From Serpula lacrymans var. lacrymans S7.9 (taxonomy: Eukaryota > Basidiomycota > Agaricomycetes > Boletales > Serpulaceae): a stretch of 64,000 nucleotides of DNA. A program made the position numbers and the translations under genes. The stretch is taken from contig NW_006763295.1 of the NCBI RefSeq assembly GCF_000218685.1, forward strand, positions 2,740,882-2,804,881. Direction: 5' to 3'. The notes beneath the pieces were generated by a model, which was not told where the DNA came from, did no database searches, and was given only the letters and a program-made list of their open reading frames with translations. Shown here one piece after another: positions 52,993-64,000 of the stretch. How positions within the stretch are numbered: the stretch's first letter is position 1; each line of letters begins with the position of its first letter.

Positions 52993-54738
52993 ATTATGTG
53001 CTTGTAATAATATAGAAAAAAGTTGTTATTTTGAGTATCATGATGCAGAGTGCAAATCAAAAGTCCAATGCACTGCAGAGCATGATAGGTATCTTCTTGC
53101 AATCATCACATTCCCCAGAGAAGGTTATCGACGCAATGGCCTGCATGGGCGTCTCAATCTCACCGAGTGCAATCCACAGTGCCATTTGGTTATTATCAGC
53201 TGACTCTCACTGTAACATCTGTGCACTAGGGCAAGCAATACTAGCCTCATATGCATATGACAATTTTGACGTGGACTTGAAGTCCCACCAACCTGTGGCT
53301 GAAAAATCATCAGATACATTAAAGCATCTCACTTTGGACTGCTATTTCCCTTGCAGCATGGTGTTACTCTCAGAGACCTCAAGTGCTCTCAGGAACTCTG
53401 GGAAAACTCCACTTTCAATCCAGATATCATTCTGTCTGATGGTCTCACTAGGGAAACATTAGAACAGCTACTCAGCATACATCCTGATGTCCCCAACACC
53501 TCAGGACTTAGCCGTCAATAGCAATTCAATATGTGGAAGTTCATGCATGATCTCTGTCATCAAGGACCTGCTTACTTTGCGAGTTTCAAGTCTCAGATTG
53601 AACCTCCACCACCAATTGAGCCAATTTCTGTCGTCAAAACATTTATTATAGCTGCCAGGCCCTTGGACATCAATAATTTGACAGTGTCAGGAAACATACA
53701 AGCTGTTGTAGAGTTGCTGGCACAGGGTGGAATAACAGAGCCATCTGCAGATGGGGGTAGTCAGTCGGAGAACACATCAGCCTGGGATAATAATGAAGGA
53801 CCTGACATATCTCAATATGTTGTACTATTTCATGGAGATTTAAGATTTAGGCACCAGGAAACGTCTACAGACAGTACAGCAGTGTCAGGCTATTGAAGCA
53901 ACACCATGGGATCAATTCCAGCACGTAGTGTTCATCCCTGGGCTATTCCATCTCAAGATGGCTGCTGCCAAAGCATTTTGGTGTGTGTTTATCAATCCAA
54001 CAGCTGCTAGAGAAGATGAGACCAGCATTATGCGAGATATAGCTAAGCTTTATCCAAGGGAAGTGGGCATTTTTGGCTCAAAGCCTGGTTTTCGACGGAT
54101 GCACCAGCTTATTGGCCATGCAGTGGCTTGTCATAGACTGGACTGCTGGAGAATTGAGGTTAAAAAGAGAAACTCTTCACATCATGGGCTGGAGCACTTT
54201 ACAGTGTCAAAACCAACATTTGAAGACTTGAAATTGATTGCTAATCAGTTAGCCCTGGATTATGTTGCAGATCATACTGTCTCTCAGAAGTGAAGGAAAA
54301 GGCAGGATGCTCAAGATGAACAACACAAAAATGCTTTGTTGTTTAACAAATATACATTGTTATACAAGGAGCTGTCCTACACTATGAATGCAGGTGTTAT
54401 TGCTGGCATCGAAGCATGCATCATGCCTTGGATATTTATTTTCAAGGCTACTGGGAAACACAAGTATGCCACTCACATGTTGAACTACTTAGTGAATGTT
54501 CATTTTAAATACCCAGTTAGTCTTTGCTGTGTCTTTTCTCTGACACTAAGTTGGTTTCCTTGCTGACATTTTGTAGAAAAGCTGTTCAATACCACATACT
54601 GGTCAATCCAACAGGAAAACCGGGGAACTTTTGTGGGGTTGACTGATGCGTTGAATTGTATAATCTATTCATCAAGGTGAGTGTTGTCTTGCTAGCTGTA
54701 GACTTGAAATAATTCTATCTAGTTTAAAAATGGTGGTG
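52993..54738 (+). pseudogene. DUF6589-family protein, broken
   Basis: DUF6589 is a fungal family of unknown function, often multicopy and transposon-associated in mushrooms. The order is: ILSIMMQSANQKSNALQSMIGIFLQSS (53020-53110); VISPS-type helical region and SYAYDNFDVDLKS (to 53300); LQHGVTLRDLKCSQELW and LSDGLTRETLEQLL in a shifted frame (about 53350-53470); a stop (TAG at 53519-53521), then MWKFMHDLCHQGPAYFASF (53531); VVLFHGDL followed by a frame change near 53845; EATPWDQFQHVVFIPGLFHLKMA (53900-53960); FGSKPGFRRMHQLIGHAVACHRLDCWRIE (54070-54155); and AGVIAGIEACIMPWIFIFKATGKHKYATHM (54390-54480). At least three frame breaks or stops occur, and an LTR fragment replaces the end. It is not translatable as one protein. 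Confidence 0.8.
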
Positions 54739-55104
54739 TGTTATGATAACACAATTTCCGGACCTTTAAATTTCATTCTCCTCTTCAACTTTCTTCTGTA
54801 GTTTTCATGCACTGTGCCATGTGGCACTTTCTCTTTTGTTCAAACTCCACCTTCTCACACTGCACTACCTTTCTTTATTTTTAGACACAAGCATCTCACG
54901 CAGTGGAGCTGGTCACACGGGCTGTGCCCTATGACATTGTCAGCCACTGCCTCCATCAACTGTATAGTACATATGTACAAACAAACCTGTAGTAATATAT
55001 ACACCCCAATAAATCCAGGAAACTCCTCAGCGAGTCCTCCTGTTGTTGACCTACAACTAACTCGGTCCTATCTAAGGGGTAACCACTCCCACTCACTTCA
55101 CTGT
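54739..55104 (+). repeat. Family A LTR, 3'-truncated
   Basis: Starts TGTTATGATAACACAATTT and matches the family A LTR up to the GGGGTAACCACTCCC block; the last 40-50 bp ending GTTACA are missing. It inserted into the last part of the DUF6589 gene (just after the KNGG codons). Confidence 0.8.
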
Positions 55105-55311
55105 AGAAATTATATTATGTAAGCAAACTTCAGAGCTTTGCCCAAAGATTTACTCTGTGATTATAACCAGCCTTTTGTGGCCACCATTGTTTTTTCACAT
55201 GATATTTACATATATTTGTTGTATAAGAAGCCTTGTATTTACATTGTTACGGCATTCATTTACCTAAGGAATCCTGCTCTCGTGCCTGTTCCCACGCCCT
55301 AAGGGACCAAA

Positions 55312-55725
55312 TGTTACAATACACAATTTTCGGACCTTTAATTTTCATTCTCCTCTTTAACCTTATACTATAGTTTTCACACACAGTGCTATGTGGCACT
55401 TTCCATTTTGTTCAAACTCCACCTTCTCGCGCTGCACTGCCTTTTTCCTTATTTAGCTACAAGTCTCTCACGCAGTAGAGCTGGTCACACGGGCTGTGCC
55501 CCATGACATCATCAGCCACTGGTTTTATCAACTGTACATTACATAAGTACAAACACTCTGTATTAGTATATATACCTCAATAGATCCAGGAGACTCCTCA
55601 GCAAGTCCTCCTGTTGTATACCCACAACTAACTCGGTCCTACCTAAAGGGGTAACCACTCCCTCATCACTACCTTTATAGCTTGTCTGAGTTGTGCGCCG
55701 GAGTAACTAACTCTTGGTTGTTACA
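55312..55725 (+). repeat. Solo LTR, family A, with target duplication
   Basis: 414 bp, TGTTACAATACAC...GGTTGTTACA, flanked by exact CCAAA at 55307-55311 and 55726-55730. A separate 52-bp copy of the LTR 3' end follows at 55744-55795 (GAGTTGTGCGCCAGAGTATAC...TTGTAACA). Confidence 0.9.
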
Positions 55726-55795
55726 CCAAATATCCAACATTCACTACCACTTGTCTGAGTTGTGCGCCAGAGTATACAAACTCTTGGTTGTAACA

Positions 55796-56528
55796 ATAAG
55801 CTCCTTCTCTCTTTTTCAGGTTTGTCTTTGTCTTGCTGAATACTTGACCTTATCTTTATGTATGGCTTGAAAGTAAGGAGTGATGCTTAAAACTTCCCAG
55901 TCCTGTGATACCAATATAAAATTCTACCAGTATTAAGCACATGGTATATCTGCATAAAGCCGGGTCCAGGACTGCCTGGAGGGCAATTTTTATACTACTA
56001 TTCCATTTTAGGTAAATCTCTTGATATGATATGATCACTTCACAGACATCCTTGAGTGGCATTGCACTGGCAATACATACAAACATCCATTCCCTAATCA
56101 TATACTACAAATACTGGGCTGAAACCTGCCTATACCTACTTTGGTACTTTTTCATAGTTATTAGCCATGCTTTTACTTGATGAGGCTCAAAATACGGTGT
56201 TCTGCTGTACAAAACTCTAATCTATTATTTATTATTCTTGAAAAGACTTAATTCTTGGAGCCTAACACAAGGTATGTATTATGATCAAGTTTCTACGTTA
56301 TTATTTTGTTGGATGTGGCCAAAAATCAAGTGCTGTAAGTCTTTGTTTCAAGTGCCAGTGAATGACTGTAGTGGCGTTGCCGCAAACAGTGACAAAATCA
56401 TTATAAGCGGACCTTGGTTTCGTGAAAGCCTCCGGACCAGAGGTTGTTAAACAGACTCTACAGCTCCGGAAAATCGTAGGTAGACGACTGGAAACTTTTG
56501 GGACACTCTTTGGGACATATTTTTCGCA
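55796..56528. other. Intergenic, promoter side of VMA5
   Basis: Marks the right edge of the transposon-rich area. No gene, RNA or repeat was recognised. The sequence next to 56529 should hold the VMA5 promoter. Confidence 0.5.
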
Positions 56529-58111
56529 ATGCCATCTGATCGGAGCATCTGGCTGGTCGCTATACCGCACGCTGTGTCAGCAGAAACGCTGTTGTCTGAC
56601 GTCGGGAACTCGTCTCATAAGGTCTCCAATCTTGCGATTCCTTCATTCAAGGTACTGTTTCTGTTAGATGATCGAAGCGCTGTCTTATTAACTCTCGTAA
56701 AGATAGGGACGTTGGACTCGCTAATCGCCTTGTCTGAGGAGTTGCCAAAATACGACACTTTCTTTACTGCGCTTATTGCAAAAATGGTGGATATTTGGCG
56801 CAAGTTGTTTAACGATAACAAAGCTGCTCTCACGCAACATATTCTCGTGGATGGGGAGGATGTTGCTGACTACATGCTCAATGATTGGAAGTGGAATGAA
56901 AGCAAATATGCCCCGCAGCGAGATTTACAGGAGACAGTTGATGTTTTGAACAAGGTATGCTCCCTTACGAATTGCTTATGGTTAACTGGCGGATGATGCA
57001 TTTTGAAGGACATGGCCTTCATAGATCACGTTATGAAGTCGAAACTCAACGCCTATGATATTGCTAAAGGATCTTTAACTCAATTACGACGAAAAGGAAC
57101 GTAAGTTCATCCGAGGTTATAATCGAGATTATCCTCACCAAACGGCCGGCTTTAGTGGAGACCTATCCGTACGGTCTTTAGTAGGCGTAGTGTCCAAAGA
57201 TGATTTTGTTCCCGATTCAGAGTATCTGGAGACCTTGCTGGTCTCTGTTCCAAAGTAAGTACTGGTCTAGAAATTTGGCAAGGATTCATCTGAAACTCGA
57301 CCAAGGAATTTGGTCAAGGTTTGGAACGCAAAGTACGAGCGATTGACCTCCATGGTAGTACCTCGCTCTTGCAAGTAAGTTGCTAGTCCTTTATTTCCTT
57401 TTTCGTCCTGCGCGTTTGTGACATTTTCAATCCAGGGCAATCTGCTCAGACAACGAGTATACTTTATTTTCTGTCATAGTGTTCCGACGAACACATGACG
57501 AATTTGTTCAAAGATGTCGAGAAAACAAGTGACTACACATATATGCTTCACCTGATTATTGTGTCTGATGTGACGTTATTCAGGTTCATTGTCCGTGATT
57601 TTGTGTATCACGAAGAACTGATTGCCAATGAGCAAGAAGAAATACAAATAGCGGAAAGTACCGAGAGGGAGTTGAGGGTATGAACGGATTCATTGTCGTA
57701 CCCCCTGGCATTGACCAGAAAACCTATCTGATAGGCCCAGCTGGTGAGGCTGACACGCGCCAATTTTTCGGAGGCCTATCAAGTTCTCGTCCATCTCAAA
57801 GTGGTTCGTTTATTTGTTGAGAGCGTTCTTCGATATGGTCTCCCAGCCGACTATATTGGGCTTGCTATAAAGGTAAATCCTTACCACTGAAGTTTAATCT
57901 GAACGAATTATCTCAATACTCCCAGCCGGAACCGAGGTCTACACCTAAACTTCTTAGTTTGCTCGCTAATAATCTTTCGTCGAAATCTTCTCAAGCTTCA
58001 AGTGGGCTGGATGCTTCCGCTAACCCGACGTTTGCTGCGGAGTATCAGTCGCTCATGGACCAAGATTTTTTTAGTTTCGTTCTATTTGAAGTACCATTAG
58101 TGGAAACATAA
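56529..58111 (+). CDS. VMA5: V-type proton ATPase subunit C
   Basis: A peripheral V1 stalk subunit that links V1 to Vo and is released during reversible disassembly; it acts on the vacuolar membrane. Nine exons join in frame: 56529-56651, 56703-56954, 57009-57100, 57156-57254, 57306-57374, 57436-57528, 57584-57677, 57741-57872 and 57926-58111. They total 1,140 nt, giving 379 residues, close to the family's usual 380-390. The start [16 protein letters not shown] is typical. Other matches are [22 protein letters not shown] across the first intron, [78 protein letters not shown] and the C-terminal [11 protein letters not shown]. Intron 1 (51 nt) has no stop and is a multiple of three. The gene appears intact. 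Confidence 0.93.
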
Positions 58112-58473
58112 TATGTAGAGGTAGTAGTGCAACCTTCATTAAAGACCTCACTTGTGACATTTGAACACACAAGATAAACACAGGAGACCACCGTACTTGA
58201 GGCAGCCCAAGATCAATCATTATCTGCAAGAAGCTCTATTTTCTCCACGCGCAAGTAAGCTTGCCAAGTTTCCAGTCTTTCCAGCCATGTCAGCTGCGCT
58301 GCAATTGTTGTGAGCACTCCAATGTTAAATCCATATTTGAGGCCTTTGTTTACATAATTGCTCTGATTAGATGGTCGGCAAGATCAAATTTCAGACTCAG
58401 TTACTTTGGTCCAGTTTGGCATAGTAGCTAGCAAAATCCTGGAGATTTTGACCGATGTAATTAATAGAGGACG
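58112..58473. other. Intergenic between VMA5 and ADE6
   Basis: 362 bp between a stop and a start on the same strand; it must hold the VMA5 terminator and the ADE6 promoter. No distinct motif was recognised. Confidence 0.5.
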
Positions 58474-61400
58474 ATGCTCGTCCTTTACGGTCCTTCCGCC
58501 CTCTCAACGTCTAAGCGAAATAGCCTGCTCGAACGTTCACAAAAAATCTGTCCCAATATTGTATCTCTCGACGCCGTTCATCTCCACATTCTTAAATGCA
58601 CCTCAGAATCTTCTCAATGCGATCTTACTACATGTGAAGACTCTTCATACAGAAGATCACTCGATCTCCTGTTAGATTACGGGGACGGTATCCAGCTTCC
58701 AGGTACTTCACAAGCTCTCCAAAACGGACACAATGTTGTCTATGTCTTTCCCCGACCTGGTACAATCTCACCTTGGTCCAGCAAAGCCACAGACATTGCC
58801 GCAATATGCAACTTGGGGGGGCATATTGAGCGCCTAGAACGAGGATTGGCTTTTGTCTTCAAAAATGTAGGTGATACTCTCCTGAGTAGTACGGAGGTGG
58901 CTTCCTTGTCACACCTCATCCATGATCGCATGACACAAGTCGTTCAATCAGCCATTCCTAAAGAAGATAGTATTTTTGAACACCATCCTCCGAGTCCCCT
59001 TCGTACAGTTGAACTGATCGGCGGTGGTGAAGATGCTGTATCCTCTCGGGAGAGGCTATCTGCAGCTAATAAGAGTCTGGGTCTCGCACTTGCACCTGAC
59101 GAAGTGGACTATCTGGTGGATGCATTCATATCTGGCCCGTCTCCTATCAATCGCAACCCCACTGATGCTGAACTTTTCATGTTCGCTCAAGTAAATTCAG
59201 AACATTGTCGACATAAGATCTTCAATGCATCTTGGACGATCGATGAAGTCCTTTTGGATAGATCATTGTTTCAAATGATTAGAAACACTGAAATCATCAG
59301 TGGCACTGGCACCATTTCCGCATACTCTGACAACGCTGCCGTTCTGGAAGGCAATCCAGCCTCTCGCTTCGGTGCTACTCGCCCAGGCTCGGTGAATCTG
59401 TATAACTCCTGCATCGAGGACATACCAATTCTGATCAAAGTCGAAACTCACAACCATCCCACGGCTGTATCACCATACCCGGGGGCTGCTACAGGTTCTG
59501 GAGGCGAGATCCGCGATGAAGGAGCAGTAGGCAGAGGGTCCAAACCAAAAGCGGGTTTGGCTGGATTCACTGTTTCCAATTTACTCATTCCTGGTTATAA
59601 CCAACCTTGGGAAACGGATTTTGGTCGTCCATCGCATATAGCATCAGCTCTTGATATCATGATGGAGGGGCCTCTCGGCGCCAGCGCTTTCAATAACGAG
59701 TTTGGCCGACCCGCACTCACTGGATATTTCCGCACATTCTCTGAATCTGTACCAGCGTCAGAAGATGGCCAGGCTAGGGAGATTAGAGGTTACCATAAGC
59801 CGATCATGATTGCCGGCGGATATGGGAATGTTCGGCCTGATTTTGCCAAAAAGAGCAGGATATCGCCTGGTGCAAAGATTGTTGTTCTCGGTGGCCCCGG
59901 CATGTTGATTGGCTTGGGCGGAGGGGCGGCATCTAGCCAGGTGTCAGGTGCAAGTTCAGCGGAGTTGGACTTTGCGTCAGTGCAAAGAGACAACGCCGAG
60001 ATGCAAAGGAGGTGTCAACAAGTTATTGATGCTTGTGTTGCTTTGGGTGACGACAACCCTATTCAAAGCATCCATGATGTTGGTGCTGGAGGGTTATCAA
60101 ATGCTCTCCCCGAGTTGGTGCACGATTCTGAGCTAGGTGCTATGTTCGAAATTAGGGACGTACTCGTTGCTGATTCGTCGATGTCGCCTATGGAGATATG
60201 GTGCAACGAAAGTCAAGAGCGATATGTCCTTGCGATATCTCCAGAAGAGGCGAATGTATTCGAAAAACTCGCCAAGAGGGAGAGATGTCCATTCTCCGTA
60301 GTTGGGGTTGCGACGGAGGCGGAAGAGCTGATTGTAACGGACCGCTTGCTCTCCTCAGATGTAATTCGCTTGAAGATGTCCACTCTTTTTGGGAAACCTC
60401 CTCGCATGTCAAGGAAAGACACTACCCGAAGAATTGGATTCAAATCATTTGACACGTCGCTTTCTTCATACCTCCCTAATGCCACTACTCTTCCCGAACG
60501 ACTCTCTCTTGCAGTCTATCGTGTTCTCCGATTACCATCTGTTGGGTCTAAGTCGTTCTTGATTACGATTGGTGACAGGACCATTACTGGTCTCGTCACC
60601 CGAGACCAAATGGTAGGGCCCTGGCAAGTCCCAGTTGCAGACGTAGCTGTTACGCGCTCATCATACGGCTTTGATATGACATACGGTGAAGCAATGGCCA
60701 TGGGAGAGCGAACACCAGTAGCTCTTCTCAATCCATCAGCCTCTGCACGGATGGCTATCGCAGAATCGCTGACCAACTTGGCGGCAGCTTCTGTATCAAG
60801 CCTCTCCCGCGTAAAAATCAGTGCGAATTGGATGTGCGCTGCATCGAAGGAAGGAGAAGGTGCAGGATTATATGCTGCTGTAGCTGCCGTAGGTATGGAC
60901 CTGTGCCCTGCTCTCGGGGTGGGAATTCCTGTTGGCAAAGACTCCATGTCTATGTCGATGAAGTGGAAGGATGGGGAAGAATGTCACGAAGTGAGCGCAC
61001 CGCTATCACTGATTGTCACTGCGTTTGCACCCGTAAAAGACGTCGACGCCACGTGGACACCTCAATTGCGTACGGACACAACAGAACCCACCGTTCTTGT
61101 ATTCTTTGACCTGGCGAATGGAAAGGAGCGTCTCGGTGGCTCTGGCCTTGCGCAAGTTTTCAAAGAGATAGGCTCAGAGGCACCAGATGTCGAAGATGCT
61201 GCCGTGCTCAAGTCGTTTTTCCTTGCCAGTCAAAACGTGCGGAAAACAGAACCTGATTTAGTTCTGGCGTACCATGATCGTTCGGACGGTGGTTTGTTCA
61301 CAACTCTTGTAGAGATGTGCTTCGCAGGACGTGTGGGTGCTAAGATCTCTCTTGATGCATTGCACTCCGTTCAAGACCCGATTTCCACCCTGTTTAACGA

Positions 61401-62541
61401 GGAGTTAGGTGCCGTGATGCAAGTCCGCCAGTCCGACTTGCCCAAGCTAATGAAAGAATACGTTAATGCGGGCTTCCCGTCAAGTTCTATCCATGTTATC
61501 GGGCGCGTGAACGAAAATCCAAAAGATCAGACATTCAGTATTATCTATGACGCTACTGTCATCTTCTCCAGTAGTCGTTCAAAACTCCAAGAAGCATGGG
61601 CAGAGACGTCGTTCAGGATGCAATCCTTACGGGATAATCCAGTGTCCGCGCAGCAGGAGTACCAGCTCATTGGTGACGAGTCGAATACAGGGCTATCCTA
61701 TGACCTCACCTTTTCGTACACGCCGATGCCTCTCTTACCTTCTCGGCCCAAAGTTGCCATTCTTCGCGAGCAAGGTGTCAACGGGCAGGTCGAAATGGCC
61801 TGGGCTTTCACTGCTGCTGGATTTGATGCAGTTGATGTCCATATGTCCGATATCATCAGTGGTGAGGTTAGCCTGACCGGGTTCCGTGGGCTCGCAGCTT
61901 GTGGTGGATTTTCGTATGGGGATGTCCTTGGCGCTGGGAAAGGCTGGGCGCATTCAGTGTTGCTGAATGAGAAAGCGCGAAAGGAATTCGCCCAGTTCTT
62001 CCAGAACCAGGAGACATTCACCCTCGCTGTATGCAATGGCTGCCAGTTCCTCAGCCATCTCAGAGAGATAATCCCTGGAGCACAGGACTGGCCCGACTTT
62101 AAACCAAATGCAAGTGAACGGTTTGAGGGCCGAGTGTCGATGGTGGAGATTGTTCCCGGTGATGTGACTCGCTCGTCGGTATTCCTGCGTGATATGGTCG
62201 GCTCGAAATTCCCTGTTGCTGTAGCTCATGGTGAAGGTCGGGCGGCATTCAACGATGAAGCCCGCCAAAAATCGCTCGAATCTGCGGGGCTAGTTGCCAT
62301 GCGCTACGTCGATTCCCAAGGAGTGCCAACAGAAATGTATCCTTTGAATCCGAATGGCAGTCCCGGAGGGATCACGGGAGTGCAGACCCCAGACGGGCGT
62401 ATCCTGGCACTCATGCCGCATCCTGAACGGGTGGTCACTCTGGAGAGCAATAGTTGGTATCCACCCTCGTTTAAGAAGACATGGGGAGGTACAGGGCCTT
62501 GGTTTAAACTGTTCCAAAGTGCACGAGCTTGGGTAAATTGA
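58474..62541 (+). CDS. ADE6: Phosphoribosylformylglycinamidine synthase (FGAM synthase)
   Basis: The fourth step of de novo purine synthesis: FGAR + Gln + ATP to FGAM, in the cytosol. A single uninterrupted frame of 1,355 codons, normal for the eukaryotic large-type enzyme. It starts [14 protein letters not shown], the usual fungal start. The N-terminal PurS-like part is followed by the FGAM synthase core: [23 protein letters not shown] (about residue 225), [19 protein letters not shown] and [22 protein letters not shown] (about 325-370), [19 protein letters not shown] (about 530), and [11 protein letters not shown] (about 820). The C-terminal class I glutamine amidotransferase starts near 1093 ([14 protein letters not shown]), with the nucleophile in AVCNGCQ (about 1185) and the His/Glu of MPHPERVV (about 1313). 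All the key motifs are present. Unlike its neighbours it has no introns. Confidence 0.97.
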   Translation: MLVLYGPSALSTSKRNSLLERSQKICPNIVSLDAVHLHILKCTSESSQCDLTTCEDSSYRRSLDLLLDYGDGIQLPGTSQALQNGHNVVYVFPRPGTISPWSSKATDIAAICNLGGHIERLERGLAFVFKNVGDTLLSSTEVASLSHLIHDRMTQVVQSAIPKEDSIFEHHPPSPLRTVELIGGGEDAVSSRERLSAANKSLGLALAPDEVDYLVDAFISGPSPINRNPTDAELFMFAQVNSEHCRHKIFNASWTIDEVLLDRSLFQMIRNTEIISGTGTISAYSDNAAVLEGNPASRFGATRPGSVNLYNSCIEDIPILIKVETHNHPTAVSPYPGAATGSGGEIRDEGAVGRGSKPKAGLAGFTVSNLLIPGYNQPWETDFGRPSHIASALDIMMEGPLGASAFNNEFGRPALTGYFRTFSESVPASEDGQAREIRGYHKPIMIAGGYGNVRPDFAKKSRISPGAKIVVLGGPGMLIGLGGGAASSQVSGASSAELDFASVQRDNAEMQRRCQQVIDACVALGDDNPIQSIHDVGAGGLSNALPELVHDSELGAMFEIRDVLVADSSMSPMEIWCNESQERYVLAISPEEANVFEKLAKRERCPFSVVGVATEAEELIVTDRLLSSDVIRLKMSTLFGKPPRMSRKDTTRRIGFKSFDTSLSSYLPNATTLPERLSLAVYRVLRLPSVGSKSFLITIGDRTITGLVTRDQMVGPWQVPVADVAVTRSSYGFDMTYGEAMAMGERTPVALLNPSASARMAIAESLTNLAAASVSSLSRVKISANWMCAASKEGEGAGLYAAVAAVGMDLCPALGVGIPVGKDSMSMSMKWKDGEECHEVSAPLSLIVTAFAPVKDVDATWTPQLRTDTTEPTVLVFFDLANGKERLGGSGLAQVFKEIGSEAPDVEDAAVLKSFFLASQNVRKTEPDLVLAYHDRSDGGLFTTLVEMCFAGRVGAKISLDALHSVQDPISTLFNEELGAVMQVRQSDLPKLMKEYVNAGFPSSSIHVIGRVNENPKDQTFSIIYDATVIFSSSRSKLQEAWAETSFRMQSLRDNPVSAQQEYQLIGDESNTGLSYDLTFSYTPMPLLPSRPKVAILREQGVNGQVEMAWAFTAAGFDAVDVHMSDIISGEVSLTGFRGLAACGGFSYGDVLGAGKGWAHSVLLNEKARKEFAQFFQNQETFTLAVCNGCQFLSHLREIIPGAQDWPDFKPNASERFEGRVSMVEIVPGDVTRSSVFLRDMVGSKFPVAVAHGEGRAAFNDEARQKSLESAGLVAMRYVDSQGVPTEMYPLNPNGSPGGITGVQTPDGRILALMPHPERVVTLESNSWYPPSFKKTWGGTGPWFKLFQSARAWVN

Positions 62542-62968
62542 GTCAAACGAAAGGATTGTATAACAAAGTGAGTTATATGTCCATCTGGCCGAGGCATTAT
62601 TTCTCAAGGCAAACGATAGAAAATTGCAAACGCGATGGTGAAAAATAGCCTGGGTATCAAAATTGAAATGGTGACAAATGGGGCCTTGCTAGAAGTGTAT
62701 TGGATTTAAATATTGAATGGGAATGTACATGTTACGATCGCTACATGTACAAGTGTTTTAGAAATAGAATGCGAGAAGTTAGCTGATAACTACCCAGGCT
62801 TATAGAACACTTACTCTTGCACTTGCTTGTGCCTATGCTATGCTTACGCGAAAGGGATGCTGACTGTGGCCACGTGATTGGGAGGCTGTGGTGCATTGCC
62901 ACCCGAACCGCTGTGCCTGTCGCTGGTTTCGCTGCGATACCACCCAAAGTTGGCGTCAACTCACCACC
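62542..62968. other. Intergenic between ADE6 and SNX3
   Basis: 427 bp holding the 3' end of ADE6 and the promoter of SNX3. No motif was recognised. Confidence 0.5.
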
Positions 62969-63689
62969 ATGACCACCGTGTCGCCTTTTGCTCGCAGCTC
63001 TGCGTTCGATGAGCCTAGGATCACTGGGCGTGAGCAGACCGTAAGTCCAAGGATGCACTTCTCCCAGGTTCTTCCTGCATAAACACTGGCAAGCGAATTT
63101 CAGATCGAGGAAATGTACAGTGTACCAGAGAGCTTTTTGGAGATTGAGGTTCGCAATCCCCAGACTCACGGTAAGGAAAAAATTTACAATGCTGGCTACA
63201 TAATAAGAGCTTACGTCTTCTCTTGTTTAGGCTATGGCCGTAAGATGTATACCGACTACGAAATCGTTTGCAAGGTCTGTGGTCGTTTGAATGTATACTG
63301 AATGAGGTTCTCGCATGGCCATTGATGCATTTTTGGATAGACCAATATTCCTGCGTTCAAGCTACGTCATTCCTTGGTCAGAAGACGTTATTCCGATTTT
63401 GAAGCCTTCCGCGACGTCCTCGAGCGCGAATCCACCCGCGTCAACATCCCTCCCCTCCCCGGAAAGGTATTCACCAACAGATTCTCTGACGAGGTCATCG
63501 AGAGCAGAAGGGAGGGCTTGGAGCGCTTCTTGAGCATCGTCGCTGGTCATCCTCTTCTGCAGGTGAAGTTGTGTGGTTGACCTAGATCCTTATCTCTTTT
63601 TTACTAAATCCACCTTTCACTAGACGGGCAGTAAAGTTTTGTGCGCGTTTTTGCAAGATCCGGCTTGGGATAAGTCTCAGTGGATCTAA
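62969..63689 (+). CDS. SNX3: Sorting nexin-3 (PX domain, Snx3/Grd19 type)
   Basis: Binds PI3P on endosomes through its PX domain and sorts cargo to the Golgi with retromer. Five exons fit in phase: 62969-63040, 63104-63170, 63231-63274, 63341-63562 and 63624-63689. They total 471 nt, or 156 residues, close to the usual 160. It starts [20 protein letters not shown] in good context (CACCATGAC). It continues [45 protein letters not shown], then the PI3P-binding [10 protein letters not shown], the proline-rich loop IPPLPGK, and [18 protein letters not shown]. It ends [11 protein letters not shown] at TAA 63687-63689. The PX lipid-binding residues seem intact. It is independent of ADE6, although on the same strand. 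Confidence 0.95.
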
Positions 63690-64000
63690 ATAACGAATTA
63701 GATCTCTTTACGCCCCTTTTGATGCCTTAGCAAACTTGTTGGATTTCTGTTTTCGCGTGGCCCCGTTTTAGTCATTATGCCCGCCCTTCCCTATTCTTGT
63801 ATATTTTATATTCGCGCTTTATGCCTACATTTCTGATTGTGTCGTCTGATTCCACTTTTCTATTTTGCACCACGGTGTGATGTGATCTCGTATGACCCTT
63901 CTAGCTTCTTCAAGACCTAAGATTATCCTTAACAGCTATAGAGGTCTCTTTCACGATCAGACTGGATGTGCTATCTAGGTATACGCTACCATGCATCAAC
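63690..64000. other. 3' flank of SNX3
   Basis: T-rich sequence with no recognised feature; presumably the SNX3 3' UTR and following intergenic DNA. Confidence 0.5.

Noticed and set aside
56301..56570. Minus-strand frame upstream of VMA5
   Set aside because: It overlaps the VMA5 start and lacks any motif; shadow frame.

Overview
The window is from a filamentous basidiomycete, most probably an Agaricomycete. The evidence is short phase-variable spliceosomal introns of about 50-70 bp in every host gene, intact fungal housekeeping genes (V-ATPase subunit C, FGAM synthase, Snx3-type sorting nexin), typical fungal families (MFS sugar transporters, NACHT, DUF6589) and a high load of chromodomain Gypsy and Copia retrotransposons. 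All coordinates and gene models are read by eye; no alignment was run.

Layout. 1-3166 (minus): a multi-exon aminopeptidase P with an unusual Ser-rich, poly-Pro N-terminal extension, running off the left edge. 5941-14946: a tandem trio of MFS sugar transporters, the middle one a relic. 16553-17689: a single-pass membrane protein with a long cytoplasmic tail. 20663-25913: a dying group II PLP (tyrosine-type) decarboxylase whose catalytic lysine is leucine, with frame breaks, a stop and a 1.43-kb transposon inside it. 26520-31851: a second TIR transposon with a Copia element inserted in its right TIR. 32555-39423: a nearly complete chromodomain Gypsy element on the minus strand, with an extra Cys-rich ORF. 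41357-43498: a broken NACHT gene split by a third TIR element, which itself carries a solo LTR. 48850-55795: a 5'-truncated Gypsy element, several LTR fragments and a broken DUF6589 gene. 56529-63689: a compact, intact block with VMA5, ADE6 and SNX3.

The most unusual object is at 43676-46352. Between the NACHT relic and a repeat-rich area lies what reads as a 34-exon gene in which 27 exons are exactly one codon long (AG|NNN|GT), separated by introns of about 53-80 nt. Twelve consecutive units form a diverged tandem repeat of intron plus one codon. Spliced together, all exon phases agree, there is an ATG at one end and a stop at the other, and the product is a 115-residue protein. I do not recognise the protein, and I know of no described gene built this way.

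The genes do not form a pathway. The intact ends are ordinary conserved chromosome, and the middle (about 20.6-56 kb) is a transposon-rich island where host genes are being broken by nested insertions whose order can be read from their target-site duplications.
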